Positions 35,798 to 43,154 of a stretch of 64,000 bases of DNA are shown here, in pieces. This stretch comes from PALSA-968 sp964387075 (GTDB lineage Bacteria; Bacteroidota; Bacteroidia; B-17B0; Aurantibacillaceae): the NCBI GenBank assembly GCA_964387075.1, contig CAYLVB010000001.1, positions 186,001 through 250,000 of the forward strand, written 5' to 3'. The notes beneath the pieces were generated by a model. The model saw only the letters and a list, made by a program, of their open reading frames with translations. It was not told the DNA's origin and searched no databases. The position numbers and the translations under genes are program-made. Position 1 is the stretch's first letter; every line of letters begins with the position of its first letter.

Positions 35798-36003
35798 AAG
35801 AACAGGTCTTAATAACACAGTTACGCATTACCAAAGCCGGACAAGTGAAGCACTTTCAGGTCAAGCTTCCGAAAAATGCCAAACGCATCATCGGAATTGA
35901 AGTTGGAGGCCGCTTGATAAAGACACCTAAAACGGATGGAAAAAATGGAACAGATGGAACAGTCATCGGTGTAACACCAAAAGAACAAATAGCAAAGCAA
36001 TAA
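35794..36003 (+). CDS. Small hypothetical protein
   Basis: A 69-residue basic protein ('LRITKAGQVKHFQVKLPKNA', 'IIGIEVGGRLIKTPKT'). Starts inside an ATGA overlap and is followed eight bases on by the next gene. No family recognised. Confidence 0.55.
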   Translation: MKEQVLITQLRITKAGQVKHFQVKLPKNAKRIIGIEVGGRLIKTPKTDGKNGTDGTVIGVTPKEQIAKQ

Positions 36004-36010
36004 CAAAACC

Positions 36011-36355
36011 ATGCGAGCAGAAATTTTAAAATCACTGATTCCTTTTAAGCGCAATACGCTCATCGGAGAATTGAAACTGCAAAGTTGCGAAGAGGCAAAT
36101 ATCTTTTATGCCACCCATCTGCAAACAGATGAGAACCGTGGTGCAGGAGATTTTTCGCAGAACCGTAACTGGAAAGCAAGCGCATTTACTCATCAGAGTA
36201 AAACCGAAGAGGACATTGTGATTGTAGACGGAGACAGTACCATCATTCAGGGAATATACAAAGACCGGATTGGTGAGTTGAACAAAGGAGATTTTGAATA
36301 CATCGTCAATGTCTATGTGTGGGTTGAAATTGAAGAAGAAGGAGGTAAATCATGA
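36011..36355 (+). CDS. Hypothetical protein of the structural block
   Basis: A 114-residue protein, unknown: 'SLIPFKRNTLIGELKLQSCE', 'EEDIVIVDGDSTIIQGIYKD', 'DFEYIVNVYVWVEIEEEGG'. Mixed but mainly beta, soluble. Overlaps the next gene by ATGA. Confidence 0.55.
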   Translation: MRAEILKSLIPFKRNTLIGELKLQSCEEANIFYATHLQTDENRGAGDFSQNRNWKASAFTHQSKTEEDIVIVDGDSTIIQGIYKDRIGELNKGDFEYIVNVYVWVEIEEEGGKS

Positions 36356-36702
36356 ACATAGCATTAGCCTTGGAATACATCCCCCGCAGAATGGATGAAC
36401 TGGGATTTGGAAAGAATTATTACATCCGCTTTCGCCACTTGGTGTTACAGCCAAACGAGCATTTGGATATTGAAGCCTACAACCAGTTTTACATCATGGT
36501 GGATGAACCCTCAAACATCAACATCACTTCCGAGTTCGGAATCTTTGATTTGAGTGTGGACAGAACCAATGAGCAGTTGTACGAACATCAGGGATATATC
36601 AGTATTCAGAACTACTCATCATCCGTAAATCATGTTCGCTTTATTCAGGTAATACCAAAACACATCGCATTAAAACAATTGAAAAATGGCAAAGATAATT
36701 GA
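36352..36702 (+). CDS. Beta-rich hypothetical protein of the structural block
   Basis: A 116-residue protein, unknown: 'NYYIRFRHLVLQPNEHLDIE', 'FYIMVDEPSNINITSEFGIF', 'GYISIQNYSSSVNHVRFIQV'. The strand-turn repetition suits a small beta-barrel or jelly roll, such as a vertex or spike base, but this is only pattern reading. Overlaps the next gene by 17 bases. Confidence 0.55.
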   Translation: MNIALALEYIPRRMDELGFGKNYYIRFRHLVLQPNEHLDIEAYNQFYIMVDEPSNINITSEFGIFDLSVDRTNEQLYEHQGYISIQNYSSSVNHVRFIQVIPKHIALKQLKNGKDN

Positions 36703-37516
36703 AGCATATAACCCGCAAAAAATAGAGATCATCAAGCGTATGCTTGAGAAACAATCCTCCAAAGGAAGCCCGCTTGCTTACGAGGTATTTGTAGACAATT
36801 TTAAAGTAGTGATGAAAACAACTGAACTTTCAGAGTTCGACAGCTACGAAGATGTAATGACCAACGATACAAAATACATCCGTATCAATGTTTACAACTC
36901 TCCTGCGGAAACCATCAGCCACACCAAATATGTGTTTGAAGTAGAAGAAAGAAAACCACAGGTACAGCAGGCATTAGGTGAAGTAACCGACATCAATGCG
37001 AAGATTAAAGAATCAATTGCTGTGGAGCGTGAGCGATGGGACAGAGATCAGTTAATGAAAGAACTGGATCGCACTAAACTGGAGTTACAGGAGGCCGAAG
37101 AGTATATTGATGAACTGACCGACAAACTGGAGAAGGTAAAACAAAAACCAAATCACTTTGGCAAACTGGATTTAGGTTCTTTAGCAGGCTCTGCGATTGA
37201 AGGCGTGATGCGCAGAAATCCGCAATGGCTGACCAAAGTTCCCGGACTGGAAGGCTTGGCAGGAGTGATTGTCGATGAAAACACCAATGGAAAACGCATC
37301 GATGCTCCGGCAGAAGAAACGGAAGTTACGGTTAGCAAAGCAAACGCTGCTCCTGCATTAACAGAAGAGGAAAAATCTTATCTCGCTTTTGGAAAAGAGG
37401 TGGCGGAGAATTTTGAAGATGAAGAAATATCGGTGCTGATGAAAATCATTCACCAGTTAAGCAAAGATACTTCTCAGCTCAAAACCGTTGCAGAACTGCT
37501 GAACGTTCCGGCTTAA
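36686..37516 (+). CDS. Coiled-coil protein of the structural block
   Basis: A 276-residue protein, unknown family. The N-terminus (1-90) is alpha/beta. A strong coiled coil lies at about 110-155 ('VERERWDRDQLMKELDRTKL', 'LQEAEEYIDELTDKLEKVKQ'). The C-terminal helical part (235-276) contains 'EEISVLMKIIHQLSKDTSQL'. Likely a scaffold or stalk protein. A stem-loop follows its stop. Confidence 0.55.
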   Translation: MAKIIEAYNPQKIEIIKRMLEKQSSKGSPLAYEVFVDNFKVVMKTTELSEFDSYEDVMTNDTKYIRINVYNSPAETISHTKYVFEVEERKPQVQQALGEVTDINAKIKESIAVERERWDRDQLMKELDRTKLELQEAEEYIDELTDKLEKVKQKPNHFGKLDLGSLAGSAIEGVMRRNPQWLTKVPGLEGLAGVIVDENTNGKRIDAPAEETEVTVSKANAAPALTEEEKSYLAFGKEVAENFEDEEISVLMKIIHQLSKDTSQLKTVAELLNVPA

Positions 37517-37536
37517 ACAATCAATTATTAAATCTT

Positions 37537-37585
37537 GACAGTACAAAATCATTCCGCAAAAATGCGGGATCAGGGAAGCACTGTC
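37537..37585 (+). promoter_or_regulatory. Second stem-loop in the structural block
   Basis: GACAGT (37537-37542) pairs with ACTGTC (37580-37585), enclosing an inner hairpin ATtCCGCA-AAAA-TGCGGGAT. No T-run. Like the loop at 35306, it lies between two closely spaced genes and may mark an RNA processing or stability point. Confidence 0.55.
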
Positions 37586-37602
37586 TCTAAACGAAAAAAC
37601 AA

Positions 37603-37788
37603 ATGGCAAAATTCTCATACACCATGACCATCGAAGCTTCCTCAGAGCAGGAGGCGGAGAAAAAAGTTAAAGCACTTGGAGTGCTTGCTTCTAAACTCAA
37701 AACTGTTGAAGTGGAAAAGCTCGCACACATTGTAAAAAATGATCCGGCAAAAACAGCATTGGCAAAAGCATACTTAGGACTTCAATAA
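37603..37788 (+). CDS. Small soluble protein
   Basis: A 61-residue protein (MAKFSYTMTIEASSEQEAEK...). An alternating strand-helix start resembles a dodecin-like or small alpha/beta fold, but no family is claimed. One base separates it from the annexin-like gene. Confidence 0.55.
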   Translation: MAKFSYTMTIEASSEQEAEKKVKALGVLASKLKTVEVEKLAHIVKNDPAKTALAKAYLGLQ

Positions 37789-37789
37789 A

Positions 37790-38512
37790 ATGGAAACCGC
37801 AATCACTACATATCAACCACAAACAGTTCCGGTTCAGGCTGTGCAGCCCACGCAGCAGGATAAGGAAACATGGACGCTGAAGGAGAAAATCCTGTTCAGT
37901 TTACTTGGTGTGGTGGTGGTTGGAGGAACCATCTACATCGGCAGGAAAATCATTCTCGATAAAATCGCCAACAAAGAAGAGAACAAGAGTTTTGAAGATG
38001 GCACATCCGCCACTTCAGCTAAACAAATAAAAATGGCTTTTGAGAATGACGGATGGCCGGGAACAGATACAGAGAGTTTACGAAGCACACTCCGTGAAAT
38101 CCCAAGTAAGGAAGAGTTCGCCAAAGTCGTAAAGTCCTATCAGAAGCTCTACAATGGCAACCTGATAAAAGACATGAGCGATGAGCTGCAATCCACCGAG
38201 TACAACGAGATGCTGCAAATTCTTGCTGCAAAGCCGGATAAAAAAGGACAAGCACCAAGCCCGATTGCATATACCGCATGGGCAAAGCGGATGAAAGCAG
38301 CCTTTGATAAAGAGTACGGATTCTTTGGAGGTACAGATGCGGAAGCAATTATAGCGGTCTTTAATGAAATACCTACGCAGACAGCCTTTGTGAAAGTGGC
38401 TGTGGAATACAAACGATTGTACGGAACGAATATGCTTGAAGATATGAAAAGCGAGAGCGAGTTCGGACAATATGATGAGTGGATGAAAATCATTACAGCA
38501 AAACGAAAATAA
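37790..38512 (+). CDS. TM protein with two annexin-like repeats
   Basis: A 240-residue protein. An N-terminal TM helix (about 34-50) precedes two homologous ~70-residue repeats (79-148 and 165-240). Each has G-T-D ('WPGTDTESLRSTLREIP' / 'FFGGTDAEAIIAVFNEIP') and then 'YQKLYNGNLIKDMSDEL' / 'YKRLYGTNMLEDMKSES'. The order G-x-x-GTD, about 38 residues, acidic cap matches the type II calcium site of annexins that bind acidic membranes. Annexin-like proteins are known in a few bacteria. Here the repeats are fused to a TM segment within a virus-like operon. Membrane contact is inferred. Confidence 0.65.
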   Translation: METAITTYQPQTVPVQAVQPTQQDKETWTLKEKILFSLLGVVVVGGTIYIGRKIILDKIANKEENKSFEDGTSATSAKQIKMAFENDGWPGTDTESLRSTLREIPSKEEFAKVVKSYQKLYNGNLIKDMSDELQSTEYNEMLQILAAKPDKKGQAPSPIAYTAWAKRMKAAFDKEYGFFGGTDAEAIIAVFNEIPTQTAFVKVAVEYKRLYGTNMLEDMKSESEFGQYDEWMKIITAKRK

Positions 38513-38513
38513 C

Positions 38514-39410
38514 ATGGAGCAGACAATAACACAAGAACAGCAACCATCAGGCAAGGGAAAAAAGATATTGCTTGTAGGATTAGGAATAGCAGCCACAGGC
38601 ACATTGGGATACTTCGGTTACCAATGGTGGCAAAAACGCAAGCAGTCAGGGAGTGATGCAGATACTTCGGGAGAAACACCTGACCTGGACTTAACTCCAC
38701 CTGCGAAAAATAGTTTTTCCCTTCCTGCTGCTCCTAAACGAAACGATGATTTTCCTTTAAAGAAAGGCAGCAAAGGCGCAAGAGTAAAACAAGTACAGGA
38801 AGTGTTGCTTGCTAAACTCGGAAAAGATGCACTCGGCAAAGCCGGAGCAGACGGAGATTTCGGCAGCAAAACAGAAGCGGCTCTTCTTAAAGCAGGATAC
38901 CCAAACACCATTGATGAAAGCACTTTCAATGTGATGACGCAAGGTGAGACTTTAGATACCGCTGCAACCGCAAAAGAATTGTACAGCGCAGCCATCATTA
39001 AAAACTTCACAGGAGCAATCAAAGCTCTACAAAAGCTAAAATCAAAAGATGATTACACCACAGTCTCTGATGATTTTAAAACTAACTACCGCATCGGTGG
39101 AGTTCGTCAAACGCTTGTCAACGGAATGCTTAACAGCTTTAGCGATGAGAAACAAAAACAAGCGATCCGTTTGCAGTTCACCCGCATGGGATTGAATTAC
39201 GATGGAAAGAAATGGTCGCTGTCCGGTATAGAAAGTTCCAGTATCATCACCAAACATCCAACACTGGTGTGGGTGCATTCAAAGAAAGCGATTAAAGTTC
39301 CATCCAATATGGTGCTTGGAAAAGTAATCGCACAGCGAGGCAATCACACTTTATTTGAAAACAACGGAAAACACTTTTTAGTGGAAACCAAAACCATCAA
39401 TTACTTATGA
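38514..39410 (+). CDS. TM-anchored peptidoglycan-binding protein
   Basis: A 298-residue protein. TM helix about 18-36; Asp/Ser/Pro linker to 80; PG_binding_1 domain about 80-141 ('LKKGSKGARVKQVQEVLL', 'DGDFGSKTEAALLKAG'). About 150-225 is helical with a faint likeness to the annexin-like repeats next door ('IKALQKLKSKDDYTTVSDDF'). A final beta segment follows. It would link a membrane to the cell wall. Two bases after the annexin-like gene and overlapping the amidase gene by ATGA, so the three likely act together. Confidence 0.75.
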   Translation: MEQTITQEQQPSGKGKKILLVGLGIAATGTLGYFGYQWWQKRKQSGSDADTSGETPDLDLTPPAKNSFSLPAAPKRNDDFPLKKGSKGARVKQVQEVLLAKLGKDALGKAGADGDFGSKTEAALLKAGYPNTIDESTFNVMTQGETLDTAATAKELYSAAIIKNFTGAIKALQKLKSKDDYTTVSDDFKTNYRIGGVRQTLVNGMLNSFSDEKQKQAIRLQFTRMGLNYDGKKWSLSGIESSSIITKHPTLVWVHSKKAIKVPSNMVLGKVIAQRGNHTLFENNGKHFLVETKTINYL

Positions 39411-39850
39411 ATCAAAGAAACATCAAATACATCGTGGTGCATTGCACAGCAACGCCCACCACAACCACTCTCGAATCCATCAAACGCTACTGGAAAGAAC
39501 AGCGTGGATGGGGCGATACTCCCGGCTATCATTATTTCATTAAACGTGACGGAACAATTGTTCAATTGCTTGATGAAAAGAAAAACAGCTACGGAGTTTA
39601 CAAACATAATTCCGAGTGCATCAGCATCGCATACGTTGGCGGTATTGATAAAGACGGAAAGCCTGTGGACAACCGCAGTGATGCACAAAAGCATGCCATG
39701 TTCGACATAATCGTGCGCTTAACGGAAAAGTATCCGAAAGCAGAAGTGCTTGGACACAGAGATTTTCCGGGAGTGAAAAAAGCCTGCCCCTGCTTTGATG
39801 TAAAAGAGTGGCTAAAAAATTACGAACCTGATTTTAATTCCGCAGCATAA
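39407..39850 (+). CDS. N-acetylmuramoyl-L-alanine amidase (T7-lysozyme type)
   Basis: A 147-residue zinc amidase that cuts the amide bond between muramic acid and the stem peptide. Ligands His12 ('YIVVHCTAT'), His117 ('VLGHRDFPG') and Cys127 ('KKACPCFD') fit the Amidase_2 family, and 'GYHYFIKRDGTI' is the usual substrate-binding strand. No signal peptide, so export needs a holin or packaging in a particle. Coupled to both neighbours. Confidence 0.88.
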   Translation: MNQRNIKYIVVHCTATPTTTTLESIKRYWKEQRGWGDTPGYHYFIKRDGTIVQLLDEKKNSYGVYKHNSECISIAYVGGIDKDGKPVDNRSDAQKHAMFDIIVRLTEKYPKAEVLGHRDFPGVKKACPCFDVKEWLKNYEPDFNSAA

Positions 39851-40590
39851 TGGTATTACAGAAGTTAAGAGCAATACTAAAGCACAATGGTTTTAAACTC
39901 TATACACGCCTGTATGAGTTGAACATTGTAGGCTTGCGATCTGCCAGTACAGTTCCGAATCGCTTTGATGACGAGATTCATGTGTTCTATAAGGTTAGCC
40001 CAATCAAATGGAACTATCACGTTTACAAAGCCACCACCGATCCGGGAACATTTTGGTTACGCAATCCGATGCAACCACAGGGAACAGCCATTCTCGCCCA
40101 AGGACAATATGAGCATGCATATGAAATGGGGTTGCATCGTGGACAGTACACAGCTTTAGTACAGCGCAAATCTGTAACAGTTATTCGGGATTATGACCGT
40201 GATGCAATGCTTGATTTCTATAACGGTAAAAAATCAAAGGGCTTGTATGGAATCAACATACACAGAGCCAATAAAATAGGAACAACCAAAACCGTAGATA
40301 AAAATTCAGCAGGATGTCAGGTATTTGAAAATGCAACAGCCTTTCAGCAATTCATGCTTCTGTGTGAACGCCATCGCCGGATGTACGGCAATAAATTTAC
40401 TTACACACTGATTGATTTCAGAGTAGTAAAAAGAGAAACCTACAGGCGCATCGCAGTTGGAGTAGGAATCGTTGGTCTGCTTGCATTAGGGTACATCGCT
40501 TTCACCGGAGGCGATAAACTCAAGAACATCGCTGAACAAATCAGCGAAACATTTAATCACCTATTTAAAAAACAAGAACAGCAACCATGA
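39850..40590 (+). CDS. Membrane-tailed protein with His/Cys motif, possible wall enzyme
   Basis: A 246-residue protein, unknown family. 'GINIHRAN' (His138) and 'NSAGCQVF' (Cys156) recall the H...S-x-G-C arrangement of YkuD-type L,D-transpeptidases, though the spacing differs, so this is tentative. A TM helix at about 201-218 is followed by a basic C-terminus. Between amidase and a small membrane protein in overlapping order, which supports a cell-wall role. Confidence 0.55.
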   Translation: MVLQKLRAILKHNGFKLYTRLYELNIVGLRSASTVPNRFDDEIHVFYKVSPIKWNYHVYKATTDPGTFWLRNPMQPQGTAILAQGQYEHAYEMGLHRGQYTALVQRKSVTVIRDYDRDAMLDFYNGKKSKGLYGINIHRANKIGTTKTVDKNSAGCQVFENATAFQQFMLLCERHRRMYGNKFTYTLIDFRVVKRETYRRIAVGVGIVGLLALGYIAFTGGDKLKNIAEQISETFNHLFKKQEQQP

Positions 40591-40814
40591 AGTTTAAAGA
40601 CATCTTACACCAGTTACTAAAAGACAAAGACGGAAATTTCTCTTTAAGAGAAGCCGTTACGCTGACTTACGTGCTTATGTCAATCATTAGCTGGGTGTCA
40701 CAGCAGTTCTTTGGTATGGAGGTTCCTGAATATATGTTCTATGCATTCATCAGTATGATCGGTGCAGGTACGTTCGGTTACTCTCTTGAGAAAAAGTCAA
40801 AAAACATTAATTAA
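40587..40814 (+). CDS. Small two-TM protein, holin-like
   Basis: A 75-residue protein with a basic N-terminus, two hydrophobic helices ('AVTLTYVLMSIISWVSQQFF' and 'YMFYAFISMIGAGTFGYSL') and a charged tail. Size and topology are those of class II holins. The place after the amidase supports that reading; sequence likeness alone does not. Confidence 0.5.
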   Translation: MKFKDILHQLLKDKDGNFSLREAVTLTYVLMSIISWVSQQFFGMEVPEYMFYAFISMIGAGTFGYSLEKKSKNIN

Positions 40815-40839
40815 AAACCATTATTAAAAACGAAAGATT

Positions 40840-41484
40840 ATGAAACGAGTTCCATTAGTTATTTTATTTACAGCATTGATCACAGGTTTGTTCCTGTCGC
40901 TGAGTACCTGCAATACCGGAGAGAAAGTGAAGCCGGATAAAACAGAAATCATAAAAGCTTCAGAAAAAGCGGAGCGCATTGATACCAATTACAAAACCGC
41001 TTTTGAATCCCTGAAAACACACAGTGACAGTTTACAAAAGGAATTATCCTTTACTCAAAGCAAACTTAAAGCAACCAAGTTCAAGTTGAATCAATCGCAA
41101 ATTACACTTGTTGCATTAGCTGAAAAGCAAAGCGACACCCTGAGTTCTGAGCAATTGCTGAATGACTGTGATTCCTTAAAACAGCAAACGCTTGCTTATG
41201 TGGCTTGGGTGGACAGTACACAAAGCATCTACGACACCAACATCCTACAGCTTCAGGAAATGGTTGCAACGAAAGATTCGCAGATTGTTGTTTGTGCGGC
41301 CTCCTATTCACAGATGAAAGGTTTGTTGGACGGCAATTTAGAAAGGGAACGAAAACTCACCGAAAATCTGAATACAGCCTATAAATCACAGCGCAGGAAA
41401 GTGCTGCAAAATAAACTGCTTGCCGGAGGCATGCTCATACTATCAGGAATCGCAACAACACTTTACATCAACGCCAATAAATAA
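40840..41484 (+). CDS. Coiled-coil envelope protein, spanin-like
   Basis: A 214-residue protein with a signal/lipoprotein-like start (hydrophobic 5-20, Cys24), a long coiled coil (about 35-175) and a C-terminal TM ('LLAGGMLILSGIATTLY'). A protein anchored at both ends with a coiled coil across the periplasm is the layout of unimolecular spanins. Alternatively it is a tether within a particle. It follows holin-like and amidase genes. Confidence 0.55.
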   Translation: MKRVPLVILFTALITGLFLSLSTCNTGEKVKPDKTEIIKASEKAERIDTNYKTAFESLKTHSDSLQKELSFTQSKLKATKFKLNQSQITLVALAEKQSDTLSSEQLLNDCDSLKQQTLAYVAWVDSTQSIYDTNILQLQEMVATKDSQIVVCAASYSQMKGLLDGNLERERKLTENLNTAYKSQRRKVLQNKLLAGGMLILSGIATTLYINANK

Positions 41485-41675
41485 TGAAAGAAAAAACAAT
41501 CGTATCATCCGTTACACTCGCTGCTTCACTCATCAGCTACTTCTACGCCAAGGAAGCACAAAAGGACACCATTCCCTTTGTAATGATTGGCGGGTTCATG
41601 GGGGCTGTAATCGGTGAAGTGATTGTAGGAGCAATTAACAACAGTAAAAACAACCAAGACAAAAAGGAGGACTAA
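41484..41675 (+). CDS. Small membrane protein
   Basis: A 63-residue protein with two hydrophobic stretches ('TIVSSVTLAASLISYFYA' and 'VMIGGFMGAVIGEVIVGAI') and a charged end. TAATG overlap with the coiled-coil gene. Unknown. Confidence 0.55.
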   Translation: MKEKTIVSSVTLAASLISYFYAKEAQKDTIPFVMIGGFMGAVIGEVIVGAINNSKNNQDKKED

Positions 41676-42236
41676 ATGGCAACAGAAATCATCAACAACG
41701 GATCGAGCCTTAAAATCATAACAGACGGCTCACCACGCTTTGTTCTGAAAAATCAAATCAAAGAAGTGGAAGTGGTAAGAGATACCATTATCAAAATTGA
41801 CATCGGTCAGGGCGCATTGTACAATGTGTTTGTAGACCAAACGGAGGTAACCAACCCGGCAAGTGCTAATGTGGAAGAGTTGAGAGATAAAATCATCGAT
41901 ATGCTTCAAACAGCAGCAGCAGTTGGTTTGGCAACGGAAGCAAAACAAACAGAAGGCAATGCGGAGATCGTGAATTTGAAAAATTCGGTAGCCCAATTAT
42001 CTGAAAAAGTAACAAGCATGAACGATAAAATCTTCTATGAGCCTAAACTGGTAGACGAAACAAATTCAAATGCGGTTTACAAAGGATTTGCTAATCCGGG
42101 AGCAGCGCCCGATCAGGCTGTTTGGGCAATCTTAAAGGTGACTAACAACAAAGGAGTTCTTTCTTATCACTGGGCAGGTGGTAATAAAAACTTCGATAAA
42201 GTTTGGGACAACCGTAAAGCACTTATCTACAGCTAA
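41676..42236 (+). CDS. Hypothetical protein ending the structural block
   Basis: A 186-residue soluble protein, unknown: N-terminal beta segment ('SLKIITDGSPRFVLKN', 'VEVVRDTIIKIDIGQGALYN'), a short helix pair at about 65-115 and a C-terminal beta part ending 'DKVWDNRKALIYS'. The helix-between-beta-domains layout recalls trimeric fibre or spike proteins. Last gene before a terminator. Confidence 0.5.
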   Translation: MATEIINNGSSLKIITDGSPRFVLKNQIKEVEVVRDTIIKIDIGQGALYNVFVDQTEVTNPASANVEELRDKIIDMLQTAAAVGLATEAKQTEGNAEIVNLKNSVAQLSEKVTSMNDKIFYEPKLVDETNSNAVYKGFANPGAAPDQAVWAILKVTNNKGVLSYHWAGGNKNFDKVWDNRKALIYS

Positions 42237-42249
42237 AAATTAAAACTAA

Positions 42250-42275
42250 AGCCGGACAATTAAAGTCCGGCTTTT
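42250..42275 (+). terminator. Rho-independent terminator ending the structural block
   Basis: AGCCGGAC (42250-42257), 7-base loop, GTCCGGCT (42265-42272), then TTTA. It lies 13 bases after the last stop, and the methyltransferase start follows 12 bases later. Confidence 0.75.
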
Positions 42276-42287
42276 ACTTCTTAAAAA

Positions 42288-43154
42288 ATGAAAACACCAA
42301 TTACATATTACGGAGGAAAACAAACCATGTTAAAACACCTTTTGCAATTAATACCGGCTCATCGTATTTATTGTGAACCATTCTTTGGTGGCGGAGCATT
42401 ATTTTTTGCCAAACCAAAATCAGAAGTGGAAGTTATCAATGACAAAAACGGAGAGGTAATTAATTTCTTTAAGGTGATAAAGTCCAAGTTTCCCGAACTG
42501 CAAAAAGAAATTCAATCCACTTTGCATAGTCGTGAATTATACAAGAATGCAATGGTAGTGTATGAGCATCCTGAATTATTTCCGGATGTTAAACGTGCAT
42601 GGGCATTATGGACACTTACCAATCAGGGTTTTGCAGGTATGATTGGCTCTTGGGGATTTGGTAAAACAAACTCCAAAGAGAAATCTCTTGCAAATAAAAG
42701 AGAAGACTTTACGCATGTATATGCCCAGCGATTAAAGACCGTTCAAATTGAGAACAATGATGCCCTTAAGGTAATTGACCGATGTGATGAAAAAGACGCA
42801 TTCATTTATGCCGATCCGCCATACATAGGCTCGGACATGGGACATTACAAAGGATATTCAGAGGCAGACTATAAACAGTTGCTCGACAAGTTGAGCAAGG
42901 TAAAGGGAAAGTTTCTGTTGAGTTCTTATCCTTCTGCTATCCTAAGTCAGTACGTTAAAAAGTTTAAATGGCGCACAAAAAGAGTGGAGAAATCAGTAGC
43001 GGTCACAAAACACACCGACAAAAAGAAGACGGAGATGTTGGTGTTTAATTATGACCCTGAGAAGATTAAACCAATGAACGCAGATCCAAAACTCAAACGC
43101 ATCTCAGTAAAAGAAATTGAAACAAAACTCAAACGCTTAAAATTCGCAGCATAA
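42288..43154 (+). CDS. Dam-type (D12 class) N6-adenine DNA methyltransferase
   Basis: A 288-residue enzyme: 'TYYGGKQTMLKHLLQLIP' at the start, motif I 'EPFFGGGALFF' (30-40), catalytic 'DPPY' (176-179) and 'FLLSSYPS' after it. D12-class enzymes methylate adenine in short sites. In mobile elements they mainly mask the element from host restriction. Its stop overlaps the ATPase start (TAATG). Confidence 0.88.
   Translation: MKTPITYYGGKQTMLKHLLQLIPAHRIYCEPFFGGGALFFAKPKSEVEVINDKNGEVINFFKVIKSKFPELQKEIQSTLHSRELYKNAMVVYEHPELFPDVKRAWALWTLTNQGFAGMIGSWGFGKTNSKEKSLANKREDFTHVYAQRLKTVQIENNDALKVIDRCDEKDAFIYADPPYIGSDMGHYKGYSEADYKQLLDKLSKVKGKFLLSSYPSAILSQYVKKFKWRTKRVEKSVAVTKHTDKKKTEMLVFNYDPEKIKPMNADPKLKRISVKEIETKLKRLKFAA

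Noticed and set aside
38078..38700. Overlapping minus-strand frames of 174-183 codons
   Set aside because: Antisense to the annexin-like and PG-binding genes, no domain or start context; shadow frames.
30480..42236. Tailed prophage interpretation
   Set aside because: No terminase, portal, tape-measure, sheath or baseplate product is visible; amidase and holin-like genes alone do not make a tailed phage.
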